A stretch of 64,000 nt of DNA from DASRLE01 sp963825315 (GTDB lineage: Bacteria; Verrucomicrobiota; Verrucomicrobiia; Limisphaerales; Palsa-1400): assembly GCA_963825315.1 (NCBI GenBank), contig CAWGST010000001.1:372001-436000 (forward strand). The letters run 5' to 3'. Positions 9,245-17,705 of the stretch are shown here, piece by piece. The position numbers were made by a program, and so were the translations under genes. Under the pieces are notes generated by a model, which saw only the letters and a list, made by a program, of their open reading frames with translations, was not told where the DNA came from and ran no database searches. Each line of letters opens with the position of its first letter. Position 1 is the first letter of the stretch.

Positions 9245-9342
9245 CTTTGATCCTCCACAATGGTAAGCGGTAAAGGAGCGTCCCCCTGTTGAAGTGGGCG
9301 GATTGTGATAGGATGAGCGGTTGGCTTGGCGCCGAGTCAAAA

Positions 9343-10899
9343 TCAGGCGGCCATTTTGATTGGCGACGGATGCTCTTTCTTCCAGTTGAGCGGCGTCAGT
9401 CGGGCTACTTGCTGGTTGGTCATGGTGGGCAACCGCTCCAGCACGTCTTTGAGGTAAGTATAAGGTTCGACGCCGTGCATCCGACAGTTCTCGATCAAGG
9501 TGTATATCACCGCGCTACGCTGGCCCGCTTCTTCCGATCCGAAAAAGAACCAGTTCTTCTTGCCGATGGCTGTCGGGCGAATGGCGTTCTCCACCAGGTT
9601 GTTGTCGATCTCCACTTCGCCGTGGTCCAGGAACCGTTGCAACGTCGCCCACTGGTTCAAGGCATAGCTGATGGCCTGACCCATCGGACTCTGCGGCAGG
9701 TAACGGCTTTGCAACCGCTGCAAGGCGCGATGGAGCCGCTCCACCACCATCCGGCTGTGGGCGCTGCGATGGGCTTGTCGCGCCGCCGGTCCGGCCCGGC
9801 TTTGCCGCAAGTCTCTTTCCCATCCATAGAGAAGGCCAATCTGGTTTAACATCCAGCCCGCCGCTTTGGGCGCTTGTTCCCTGGCCTCGAAAAATCCGCG
9901 CCGCGCATGCGCCCAGCAACCAAAGAGTTTTAAATTGTCCCTTTCTTTGGCAAAGGCCGGATAGGCGCTGTAGCCGTCACACTGTAGCTTGCCGGAAAAG
10001 TTCTCTCCCAGCAAGGAACCGACGCAGCGAGCCGCCCGGCTGGCGTGCCATTCATAGACCACGCATTGGCCGGGAACCAATCCGGTCCACAGATATCCTT
10101 GTCCGCATCGGCCCGGCAGGTTGGGATCTTGATAGCGCACGGGCGTTTCATCCACTTGCACGTAGCGCTGGCGTTGCAGTTGTTCTTTGAGGCAACGGCT
10201 GATGGCCGAGAGCAAGCGCACGCTTTGCGCCGTCCATTGCACCATTTGTTGCCGGGCGATGAAGACGCCGTGCCGTTGTTTGAAAATTTGTTCCTGCCGG
10301 TGGAAGGGCAGATGGTCGCAATACTTGCCAATGAGCAACTGCGCCAGCAAGCCGGGCGCGGCCAGGCTGTGGTCGGCCACGCGCTCCCGCGCGGGCGCGA
10401 TCACTGGCGGCAACTGGCGCTGGCCCACGCGCACATATTTGGGCCGGATGGTTTCCTGCCAGAAAAATTTGCCCGGCTGGTAGTCCAGTTGCCGGCTGAC
10501 TTCCTGGCCGATGCGTTTCCAGTGTTCCGGCTGGGCCAGGACCAGTTCCGGCTCGAGGACTTCGCGCACCACTTCCAGGTTGTCGGGCGTGCGCAGCCGC
10601 TGGGTGTGGGCGCGGGGATGTTGCGGCGCAGGCCGCGCCGGAGGCTCTTCTTCTTCCTCGTCCGCGGCCAGGCTGCCATCGGCCAGGCCGCTCATGAGCA
10701 GTTCGAGCTGGGCGGCGTCCAACTGCTCGCTCTTTTTGCCAAAGAACCGCCGGGCCAGGGCGTCGAGCTTCTGGCGCAAGACGGTGTTCTCGCGGCGGGA
10801 CTGCTCCAGCGCCTGGAGGGTTTGTTCCAGGGTCTGCTGCAAGGAGGCCACCTGCTGTTGCAGCCGGTGGATTTGAGTTTGTAGTTCCGCCACATTCAT
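9343..10899 (-). CDS. tnpC: IS66 transposase (TnpC)
   Basis: This 518-residue DDE transposase has the IS66 architecture. An N-terminal leucine-zipper-like coiled coil (residues 1-45, rich in Q, L and E) comes first. A DNA-binding region with a KKSEQLDAAQLELL segment follows, then the catalytic part with QVDETPVRY, CDGYSAYP, GCWAHARR and EIDNNLVENAIRP. It cuts and joins the element's ends. It lies downstream of tnpA and tnpB on the same strand, and a 74-base gap separates it from tnpB. The length is normal and no frame breaks are seen. Confidence 0.95.
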   Translation of the reverse strand: MNVAELQTQIHRLQQQVASLQQTLEQTLQALEQSRRENTVLRQKLDALARRFFGKKSEQLDAAQLELLMSGLADGSLAADEEEEEPPARPAPQHPRAHTQRLRTPDNLEVVREVLEPELVLAQPEHWKRIGQEVSRQLDYQPGKFFWQETIRPKYVRVGQRQLPPVIAPARERVADHSLAAPGLLAQLLIGKYCDHLPFHRQEQIFKQRHGVFIARQQMVQWTAQSVRLLSAISRCLKEQLQRQRYVQVDETPVRYQDPNLPGRCGQGYLWTGLVPGQCVVYEWHASRAARCVGSLLGENFSGKLQCDGYSAYPAFAKERDNLKLFGCWAHARRGFFEAREQAPKAAGWMLNQIGLLYGWERDLRQSRAGPAARQAHRSAHSRMVVERLHRALQRLQSRYLPQSPMGQAISYALNQWATLQRFLDHGEVEIDNNLVENAIRPTAIGKKNWFFFGSEEAGQRSAVIYTLIENCRMHGVEPYTYLKDVLERLPTMTNQQVARLTPLNWKKEHPSPIKMAA

Positions 10900-10973
10900 C
10901 GTCTGTCAATCAGACGACGCGCCGCCCAGGATGTTCAAACTTTTTTGCGATTTATGAAAAAAGTTTTTATACT

Positions 10974-11330
10974 TTACGCGGCGCTCTCATACCAGGCCCG
11001 GCGCGCCCCGTCCTTCAAATCCACCCCGTCCAGCAACAACTGCAAGGCCTGCGGGGCCAGACGGATTTTGACCCCTGGCTCTCCCGCGCTCTGCGGCCAG
11101 TGAAAGGTTCCCTCTTCCAGCCGCTTGGCCAGCACGCACACGCCCGTGCCGTCAAAATACAAAATCTTGATCCGGTTGTGCCGCCGGTTGCCAAAGACAA
11201 AGAGCGCCCCGCTCTTGGGGTCTTCGCCCAGCCGCTCTTGCGCGGCGGCCCACAGGCCGTTGAAGTTCATGCGCAAATCGCACGGCGCCGTGGCCACGAA
11301 TACTTTGAGATGCGCGTGGAAACTCAGCAT
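10974..11330 (-). CDS. tnpB: IS66 accessory protein TnpB (Orf2)
   Basis: This 118-residue protein matches the IS66 Orf2 family: KVFVATAPCDLRMNFNGLW near the start, then LFVFGNRRHNRIKILYFDGTG, and an RLEEGTFHWP segment. It is needed for IS66 transposition, but its biochemical role is unclear. Its start overlaps the end of tnpA by 7 bases, which suggests translational coupling within the element. Confidence 0.93.
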   Translation of the reverse strand: MLSFHAHLKVFVATAPCDLRMNFNGLWAAAQERLGEDPKSGALFVFGNRRHNRIKILYFDGTGVCVLAKRLEEGTFHWPQSAGEPGVKIRLAPQALQLLLDGVDLKDGARRAWYESAA

Positions 11331-11662
11331 GACCGTGCGTCGTTAAAGGCTTGGAGCAGGCGCGCGGCCAAAGGAACCTGCGCTGCGGAAACCAGACGCA
11401 GCCGCGCCGCGCCCAGTTCAATCATCAGTTCAGCCGGGGCGGCGGGCGGTGCCAGTTCAACTTGGACAAAGGCGGGCGAAGTTTTGCCGCGGCCTTGGCG
11501 CTGACGCCAGCCATAAAAGGTGGTGCAGTGAATGCCCTGCTGACGGGCAAAGGCGGCAACGGACAACCCGCTGCGAGCAAATGCGGCCAGCAGTTGAGCG
11601 CGCCGGGTGGCATCAATGCGCGGAGCCCGGCGGCGGAGAAACGAACCATTGGATGTCTTCAT
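11324..11662 (-). CDS. tnpA: IS66 accessory protein TnpA (Orf1)
   Basis: This 112-residue protein is the first gene of the IS66 element. It has a helix-turn-helix region with FARSGLSVAAFARQQGIHCT followed by FYGWRQR, typical of IS66 Orf1/IS3-like DNA-binding proteins. The C-terminal half carries the hydrophobic MIELGAARLRL segment common to the family. It starts 31 bases inside the right inverted repeat, and tnpB overlaps its end. Confidence 0.92.
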   Translation of the reverse strand: MKTSNGSFLRRRAPRIDATRRAQLLAAFARSGLSVAAFARQQGIHCTTFYGWRQRQGRGKTSPAFVQVELAPPAAPAELMIELGAARLRLVSAAQVPLAARLLQAFNDARSC

Positions 11663-11868
11663 GGCCCCATTTTTACCATCGCCACCCGCCGATCAACAGG
11701 GGGACGCTCCTTTACCGCTTACCCACAATGGACACATCCAGCAATTCAATTGCCGGAGCCTTGGTTTGCTTCGCCCGGTGCCGCAATCCGAAATTATCTC
11801 CTGCTCAACAGCCCGGCTCCAATAGAAGGAGGACGCCACATTTGTGTCAAAAGGGAGGACGCCTGCCC

Positions 11869-12918
11869 TTATCGCAAAAGGTTTTGTAGAATAACAAGAG
11901 CAGCCCCGCGAACTTGTTCAGATTGTTGATCAAAAAGGCGAAAATCATCAATCCAACCCTTCTTGTGTTCATTCCCCTCGCGCCAGAGCGACTTCAAAAC
12001 GCGCTCTGTACGTTCGACCTGTGCCATTGCCTGTGCAACCGTTTCACGTCCTTCAGGCAAATCGGTAATATCTCCCAACTTTTCCCTGGCGACCTGCTTT
12101 TTCCCGGCAAAAGCTTGCAGCAGAATCACGATTGTTTGTTCGTACGCGTACCAGCGTTGCCTTAGGACTTCTTCGAGAAAGCTGCCCTTTATGGCAAAAA
12201 ACTCTGAGCGTGGTTTATCGGTCTTCTTCCGTATTTCCTGAGCTTCGTGGGGGAACCAATTGTAGAGAAGTCCGTAGGTTCCGTAAGTGTCAATCAATTG
12301 TTTTGAACTGGTGGGGCCTACCTGGATTTCGCCTACACAAAAGTCTTGCCCCTTTAGGATTGCTTCCGGGAGTTTTTTTATTGTCTCCAGAACCTCTGGC
12401 CTCTTCGAATAGTTGAAGTCTCCAGGGATCAACCAGTACACTCCTTTGTCGTTACCCTTTTCGAAAGCTGCACCGAGTCCGGTGTTCCACATCTGGCAAG
12501 TATCCACACACCAGGCTTTGATTAGATCAGAATACTCCTCGACGTGCGTGTGCAAAAAGCCCAAGAACGCGTCTTTCCTCTCTTCTGGCGCATAAATATA
12601 TTTGACGTTGTTGTAGTAGGTCTTCCAGTCCATTACGGTAATCGGTCTCGCGTACTTCGCTTCGTCTAAATTGAGGGAACGAATCAAACTCTCATACAGC
12701 GTAACCAAATTCTCGTTGACGAAGGTTGTCGTCTCCTTGCCAGTTTTTGGGTCCAGAACGACCTTGCCAGTTTTTGGGTCCACAACGATTCTCTCTTCCG
12801 CGCGCCAAGTAAACGGGAATATTACGACAGGATGAATCTTTCCGTGCTCATTTCCCTTCGTTAACACGTTAGGGGAATCGCCCTGAGGCTTGCCCACGTT
12901 AGGTGACACATTTTCCAT
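11869..12918 (-). CDS. Uncharacterised protein (about 349 residues)
   Basis: I do not recognise a family. The ATG at 12918 (MENVSPNV) is preferred over an upstream in-frame start because the extra residues are cysteine/arginine-rich and unlike the rest. Visible features are a repeated DPKTGK motif (residues about 49-63, from a short DNA duplication), an aromatic-rich central region (WCVDTCQMWNTGLGAAF, VYWLIPGDFNYSKRP), and a helical C-terminus. There is no signal peptide or membrane segment. Its AT content is higher than that of the nuo genes, and it lies between an IS66 copy and broken genes, which suggests acquired DNA. The GDFN and WNTGLGAAFEKG segments could suit a nucleotide-sugar or nucleotidyl enzyme, but that is a guess. 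Confidence 0.6.
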   Translation of the reverse strand: MENVSPNVGKPQGDSPNVLTKGNEHGKIHPVVIFPFTWRAEERIVVDPKTGKVVLDPKTGKETTTFVNENLVTLYESLIRSLNLDEAKYARPITVMDWKTYYNNVKYIYAPEERKDAFLGFLHTHVEEYSDLIKAWCVDTCQMWNTGLGAAFEKGNDKGVYWLIPGDFNYSKRPEVLETIKKLPEAILKGQDFCVGEIQVGPTSSKQLIDTYGTYGLLYNWFPHEAQEIRKKTDKPRSEFFAIKGSFLEEVLRQRWYAYEQTIVILLQAFAGKKQVAREKLGDITDLPEGRETVAQAMAQVERTERVLKSLWREGNEHKKGWIDDFRLFDQQSEQVRGAALVILQNLLR

Positions 12919-13029
12919 ATAATTCGATTCAGCCCTCGGTTTGGGTCGTAAGCAACACATATTCTGGCAATTCCTTAGCATAAATTGGCCTTCAGTGGAT
13001 GATTAGCTCAGGCCACAAGCGTCCGGTCA

Positions 13030-13215
13030 TTAGTTCCACAACATCAATTGGTTACGACTATTGCTCGGATCGTTCTGAGATTGTGTTTGTGTAACCAGTT
13101 CTGCCAGCGGGACTTGCTCAAAAACGTTCACGCTCAAGATCTGTACTATTTGGGACAAACTCAACTCCAGTCGAAGCTCCTTGCGCACAATGACCACCAG
13201 CACGTAAACCCAGAT
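13030..13215 (-). pseudogene. IS4-type transposase C-terminal remnant
   Basis: The minus strand from about 13215 to a TAA at 13030-13032 encodes IWVYVLVVIVRKELRLELSL, then QIVQILSVNVFEQVPLAELV. This is the pattern at the C-terminus of IS4-family (DUF4372-containing) transposases. Only about 60 residues remain, with no start codon. The fragment is joined directly to the broken RhuM gene in another frame. No inverted repeat could be identified. Confidence 0.65.
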
Positions 13216-13688
13216 GCCCGAATGTCCCGGATGCGCTCAAGCAACTCGTCGAAATAATCCGTCACGCCCCGCCCTGGGGGATTCTTCAACCGCTCGTCGT
13301 CGAACTCAAAGCCTTTGATGAGGTATTCCCGCAACCGCTGGGTGGCCCAAATGCGGAATTGCGTGCCGCGCTGGGATTTTACCCGGTAGCCCACGGAAAT
13401 AATCACGTCGAGGTTGTAAAACTCGATTTCGCGGGAAATTTCGCGTGGGCCTTCTTTTTGAACTGTTGCAAATTTTGCAACAGTTGCCCCCGGCGTCAAT
13501 TCCCGCTCGTCATAGAGATTTTTGATGTGCTTGGAAATGACCGATTTGTCCCGCTGAAAAAGTTCGGCCAATTGATTCAGCGAAAGCCAAACCGTCTCGT
13601 TTGCCAGTTTGACTTCAAGCCGCGTGTGTCCGTCCTCGGTTTGGTAGAGGATGATTTCCGATCCCGGCTCTTGATTCTGCTGCCTCAC
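13161..13688 (-). pseudogene. RhuM-family protein, C-terminally truncated
   Basis: The N-terminal 155 residues match the RhuM (virulence RhuM/Fic-associated DNA-binding) family: DGHTRLEVKLANETVWLSLN, LFQRDKSVISKHIKNLYDE, and YNLDVIISVGYRVKSQRGTQ. Normal members have about 330 residues. Here the family sequence ends at RIRDIRAS and the frame then runs 16 residues through IS4-type DNA. The gene was therefore cut by a transposase insertion or rearrangement. RhuM proteins often sit in defence or mobile islands, and the surroundings fit. The truncated protein is probably non-functional. Confidence 0.8.
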
Positions 13689-13880
13689 GGAGAATTGTTC
13701 TAAGCGGATTGAGGCGGCGGGGCAATTGGAATCAGCGGAATTCTCCCTTCCCCCTCACAAATTGCCCACCCCGGAAGTCAAAGTTGAATCAACCGATGAT
13801 TGAAACAGGTGGGCAAATTTAGCCATTTCCTCACTGAGGCAATAGAAAGCAGCTACATGTTGCTGGTTTGTAGCTTTTCA

Positions 13881-13983
13881 TGTTGCCAGCTAACTCGTTG
13901 ATTATCAACATTTGTTGCCGTGTTGCCGATTTTTCCGACCTATCTATCAATATTGCGCTTCTGGCCATTCTCCGCGGCAATTA
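13881..13983. repeat. Dispersed non-coding repeat, copy A
   Basis: The segment beginning TGTTGCCAGCTAACTCGTTG closely matches 47599-47627, with two differences in 29 bases. A weaker match continues for about 80 bases (gttgccgtgtt, TTTTCC, GACCT, CGCGGCAATT). Both copies lie in non-coding DNA, and this one abuts a gene's stop codon. The surrounding 13689-13980 holds no gene that I can see. Confidence 0.5.
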
Positions 13984-14661
13984 GTCCCGCTTTTCCGACT
14001 CCACCCAGCGCACCGCGTAGCGGATCAGTTCCCCCATGCTCTTGAGCTGGAGTTTGGCTTTGACGTTGGCGCGATGGACTTCGATGGTTTTGGGGCTGAC
14101 GTGCAGTTCCTGCGCCAATTCCTTTGTTTCCATCCCCTGCCCTATCAATTGGAAAACCTCAAATTCGCGGTCGGTCAGGTTTTCCACCGGCGATTGGCCG
14201 CCTTCCGGCCGGTGGCCGGAAAATATTTCCAAAATCCTGGCGGACATTTTTTCGCTGACAAAAATTTGCCCGGCGGAAACCTGGCGGATGGCCTCCATGA
14301 TTTTTTTGCCGCCTTCCTGTTTCATCACGTAACCCCGGCCGCCGGCGCGGAGCACGCGCTCGGCGTAAAACGCCTCATCATGCATGGAAATCACCAAAAC
14401 CGAAACGCCGGCATCCAGCGCCTGGATGTCTTTGATCAGTTCCAGGCCGTTTCGACCCGGCAGCGTAATGTCCGCCAAAACAAGGTTCGGTTTGAGCAGT
14501 CTGACCTTTTCCAAAGCGTCGCGCGCCTCTCCCGCTTCGCCGCAAACCATCATGTCCGGCTGGTGGCCGATCAGTTGCGCCAAACCTTCCCGCATCATCG
14601 GATGATCATCCACGATGAGGATTTTTGTTTGGGCTTGGGCCGCTTTTTTCATCGGTTTCAT
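13981..14661 (-). CDS. NarL/LuxR-type response regulator
   Basis: This 226-residue regulator has a receiver domain (ILIVDDHPMMREG, phosphoacceptor aspartate in LVLADITLPG, lysine in GYVMKQEGG) and a C-terminal LuxR helix-turn-helix (LTDREFEVFQLIGQGMETKE, then VSPKTIEVHRANVKAKL). It should bind DNA when phosphorylated. The start at 14661 is chosen because its ATG overlaps the TGA of the upstream sensor kinase (ATGA). That kinase is of the HisKA_3 type that normally pairs with NarL regulators, so it is the likely partner. Confidence 0.92.
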   Translation of the reverse strand: MKPMKKAAQAQTKILIVDDHPMMREGLAQLIGHQPDMMVCGEAGEARDALEKVRLLKPNLVLADITLPGRNGLELIKDIQALDAGVSVLVISMHDEAFYAERVLRAGGRGYVMKQEGGKKIMEAIRQVSAGQIFVSEKMSARILEIFSGHRPEGGQSPVENLTDREFEVFQLIGQGMETKELAQELHVSPKTIEVHRANVKAKLQLKSMGELIRYAVRWVESEKRD

Positions 14662-16054
14662 TTGGCCGGCTGGCTTCCGGTCTTCTGGAGAAAACAAAGG
14701 ATTCTGGTCCCGCCTTCGCCTTGCGCCTGCACGAGCAACGTGGCCCCGATCATTCCCGCCCGATATTGCATGATGCGCAAGCCCATGCCGGTTCCGGCCT
14801 GGACCGGGGATGCAAAACCGATTCCATTATCGCTGACAGCCAGGAGAGTTTTGTCGTTCGTGTCGGCAAGGCTGATTTCGACGGCGCTGGCTTTGCCGTG
14901 TTTGATGGCGTTGGAGACTGCTTCCTGCGCGATGCGATAGAGGTGGGTGGCCACGGCCTGATCGGAAATTGATACCGGCCCGTCGGTCTGGAAATTACAT
15001 TTGACGTTGAACAGTTTTTCCGTGTGCGCGGCCAATTCCCTCAGCGCCGACACACATCCTTCGGCTTCGAGAATAAAGGGAGACAGGCCGCGGGCCAGCG
15101 AGCGCGTCTGGGCAATGACATCGCGCACATGGCGGGCAATTTGCCCGGCTTGGGCCGCCGGGCCTTTGGCTTTCTTCTCCAGGGTTTCCGCCAGGGACTG
15201 GCTTTTCAATTCGATGCCCGCCAGGTGCTGGCAGATGCCATCGTGCAAATCCTGCCCGATGCGGCGCTGTTCCATTTCGCTGATTTGCAGGATTTCCTCC
15301 TCCAATCGCTTGCGCTCCGTCACCTCCATGGCGGCGCCGGTGATGCCGGTGATCCGGCCCGCGGCATCCCTTACCGGTTCGACCGTCAGATCATAAAAGT
15401 GTTTTTGGCCGTTCGCCGCGCAGGGAAACTTCCTGCCGCAGACCGGTTCCCGTCATCAATACGCGCGCCTTGATCTGCGTCAACCGGTCCGCCTCTTCGG
15501 CGGGAAACAGTTCGGCGTCGGTCTTGCCCAGCATGTCCTTGCCCGTCTGGACCACCGATTCGTTGTGAACCCAGGTATAGCGCAGCCCGGTGTCCTGGTT
15601 GAAGACCATGATGGGAGAATGGATCAACGCGACGCGGAATCGTTCCTCGCTCAAGCGCAAGGCTTCTTCGGCCGCGGCCAGTTTCCCTTCCTGCTCAATC
15701 TGCGCCAGCACGCGTGCCGACGACCGAGGGCAGGACCTCCAAAAACTCGGCGCCTTTGACCAGGTAATCCCGCGCGCCGCTTTTCATCATCTCGACCGCC
15801 ACCCGTTCATCGCCTTGTCCGGTGATGATCAGGAAGGGGGGCAGACGGTTGAGGTCGGAAAGTTGGCGGATGACCTGCCGGGCGTCGAAGTCCTGAAGTT
15901 TCAAATCCAACAAAAGCAAATCCAGCGGGTGGTCCTTCAACCAGGCAATGGCTTCCGCGCCGGAGGCGGCGGTGGCGACGGAAAAACCCTCCCGTTCCAG
16001 CGCCCTGGCCGCCAGGCGCAACAGGCCGCGATCATCATCGACAATCAAGAGCAT
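14658..16054 (-). CDS. Hybrid REC-PAS-histidine kinase (NarX-like; two frameshifts)
   Basis: Three in-line pieces form one protein. A receiver domain (LLIVDDDRGLLRLAARALER, LLLLDLKL) comes first, followed by a PAS domain (EERFRVALIHSPIMVFNQDT). The last piece is a HisKA_3/HATPase kinase with QRRIGQDLHDGICQHLAG, where H is the phosphorylated residue, NAIKHG and DNGIGF. The frame shifts near 15715, where one extra base fits, and near 15408, where one base is missing. Each piece resumes exactly where the family alignment would, so sequencing error is the simplest explanation. The stop overlaps the LuxR regulator start. The true start may lie slightly upstream near 16079. Confidence 0.8.
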
Positions 16055-16086
16055 GCGCGGCTGGTTTGGGATTGCTCATGCGCCAG

Positions 16087-16532
16087 TCAGGTGCGGACTT
16101 CGGGCACTTGCACCAGCGCAATGAACAAGCCGAACTGCTTGATCGCCTCCGCGAATTTTTCGTAATCCACCGGCTTGACGACGTAATTGCTGCAACCCAG
16201 CGCGTGGCAATGTTCGACTTCGCGCGGGTCATCCGTGGTCGTGAGCATGATGACGGGAATTTTCCTCAACTCCGGGTCCGACTTGATCTGCCGGAGCACT
16301 TCGACGCCATCGACTTTTGGCATGCGGATATCGAGCAGGAGCAGGTAGGAGGCTTCCTTGGCCCGCCGCCGCGGGCCCCGCGGCCAAACAGAAAATCCAA
16401 AATATCCTGGCCGTTGTCAAACCGCTCGATCGGGTTGTGCAACCCGGCGCGGCTGAGGTTCTTTTCGATCAGGCGGACGTGGCCGAGATCATCATCGGCG
16501 ATCAAGACAACGACTTCTTTGGTCATGCCCAT
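16087..16532 (-). CDS. CheY/Rcp1-like single-domain response regulator (one frameshift)
   Basis: A stand-alone receiver of about 148 residues. The first part reads VVVLIADDDLGHVRLIEKNL and FDNGQDILDFLFG. The second reads MPKVDGVEVLRQIKSDPELR, PVIMLTTTDDPREV and NYVVKPVDYEKF. The frame changes near 16360 in a G/C-rich run, just before the phosphoacceptor aspartate. Rcp1-like regulators usually pair with PAS or phytochrome-type kinases, and one lies directly upstream. The junction looks like a single-base indel rather than a deletion. Confidence 0.75.
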
Positions 16533-16543
16533 CTATTTACGCC

Positions 16544-17705
16544 TTATATTGCGGGCAAAGAAACAAAAAAAACGCTGCCTTGCCCGGTTTTGGATTCCAC
16601 CCATATCCTGCCCTCCTGCCGTTCCAGGATCTTCTGGGCGATGGTCAGCCCCAGTCCTTCCCCTTCGGACGCGGAAGGGTCCAGCCTGTGGAAAATCTCG
16701 AATACCCTGGCCTGGTGCTCCGGCGCAATGCCGATGCCGTTGTCCTTGACCGCATAGATGCAAGCGCCATTTTCAACCTGGCCGGACACTTGAATCAGCC
16801 CGGGGTGGTTTGGGCTGCGATATTTAATCGCGTTGTCGATCAGATTGGAAAAGACCTGGTTGATTTGGGTGGCGTCGCCCCGGCAGTCGGGCAATGGCTC
16901 CAACTTGCAGCGTTGCGCCGGCTTGCTTGATCTGAAACTCAACGGTTTGCGCGATGCTGGCCAGCATCGCATTCATGTCCAGGCGCCGGATCGTCAGGGC
17001 CGCGCGGCCCAGCCTGGAAAAACGAAGGAAGCCGGTCAATAACGTGTCAATCTTGACCACGCCGGCGTGGATGAATTCCATCGCTTCGGGCATATCCCGG
17101 CTCAGAATCGTTTTCAGTTCGCGGTCCTTGATGGCCGAAGGCTCGCTGCCCGCCATCAACTCGCGAATCCGATCACAGTCGCGTTTCAATTCCTTGGTAA
17201 ATCCCTGGATGTTGACCAGGGGAGAACGCAAATCGTGCGACGCGACATAGACCACCGTTTCCAATTCCTTGTTCTTTTCCGCCAGGCTGTGCGCCAATTC
17301 GGCCAGCCTGGCTTCCGCGCGTTTGCGCTCGGTAATGTCCGTGCGGATGGCGATGTATTGCGCCGGTTTTCCGTCCGCGTTGAGAAAGGGAAAGATGGTC
17401 GTGTCCACCCAATAATGACTGCCATCCTTGGCGCGATTGCGAATTTCGCCTTTCCAAACTTTGCCTTGGGCAATGGTGGTCCAAAGATCACGGAAAAACT
17501 CTTTTGGATGAAACCTGGAGTTGATGATGCGATGGTCCTGGCCCAGCAATTCCTCGCGGGAATACTTGGAAATCTCGCAAAACTTGTCGTTGACACTGGT
17601 AATGCGCCCGCGCGCGTCGGTGATGGCCACGATGGAATGGGCGTCCAACGCCGATTTCAGGTCGTGCAGTTCCTTGATCGGCTCCATTTCCAGCTGCGCG
17701 TCCAA
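16544..17705 (-). CDS. PAS-domain sensor histidine kinase (one frameshift)
   Basis: A PAS-PAC domain (SIVAITDARGRITSVNDKFC through AIRTDITERKRAE) precedes a phytochrome-like HisKA domain (VYVASHDLRSPLVNIQGF) and a HATPase domain (NQVFSNLIDNAIKYRSP, DNGIGIAPEHQARVFEIFHR). The frame breaks near 16905 between the dimerisation and ATPase domains. No membrane segments are seen, so it is probably a cytoplasmic sensor. It lies 11 bases upstream of the CheY-like regulator. The start is uncertain: the ORF opens with TTG at 17705, and the ATG at about 17687 (MEPIKELHD) is more natural. Confidence 0.8.

Larger units (their letters stand above)
9263..11722 (-). mobile_element. Complete IS66-family insertion sequence
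   Basis: The element is 2460 bp. Its ends are perfect 30-bp inverted repeats: the left end at 9263-9292 begins GTAAGCGGTAAAGGAGCGTC, and the right end at 11693-11722 is its reverse complement. It is flanked by an exact 8-bp target duplication, CCACAATG, at 9255-9262 and 11723-11730. Eight bases is the size typical of IS66. All three usual genes (tnpA, tnpB, tnpC) are present, intact and on the minus strand. Intact ends, duplication and genes suggest a recent and possibly active insertion. Confidence 0.95.

Noticed and set aside
9263..9292. IS66 insertion as the direct cause of PIN toxin loss
   Set aside because: The toxin frame ends 18 bases before the element, and no toxin sequence continues after it, although the target duplication is intact.
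10045..10884. Plus-strand frame inside IS66 tnpC
   Set aside because: It is antisense to the intact transposase, with a low-complexity Gln/Leu/Gly product. The overlapping 10148-10909 minus-strand frame is rejected for the same reason.
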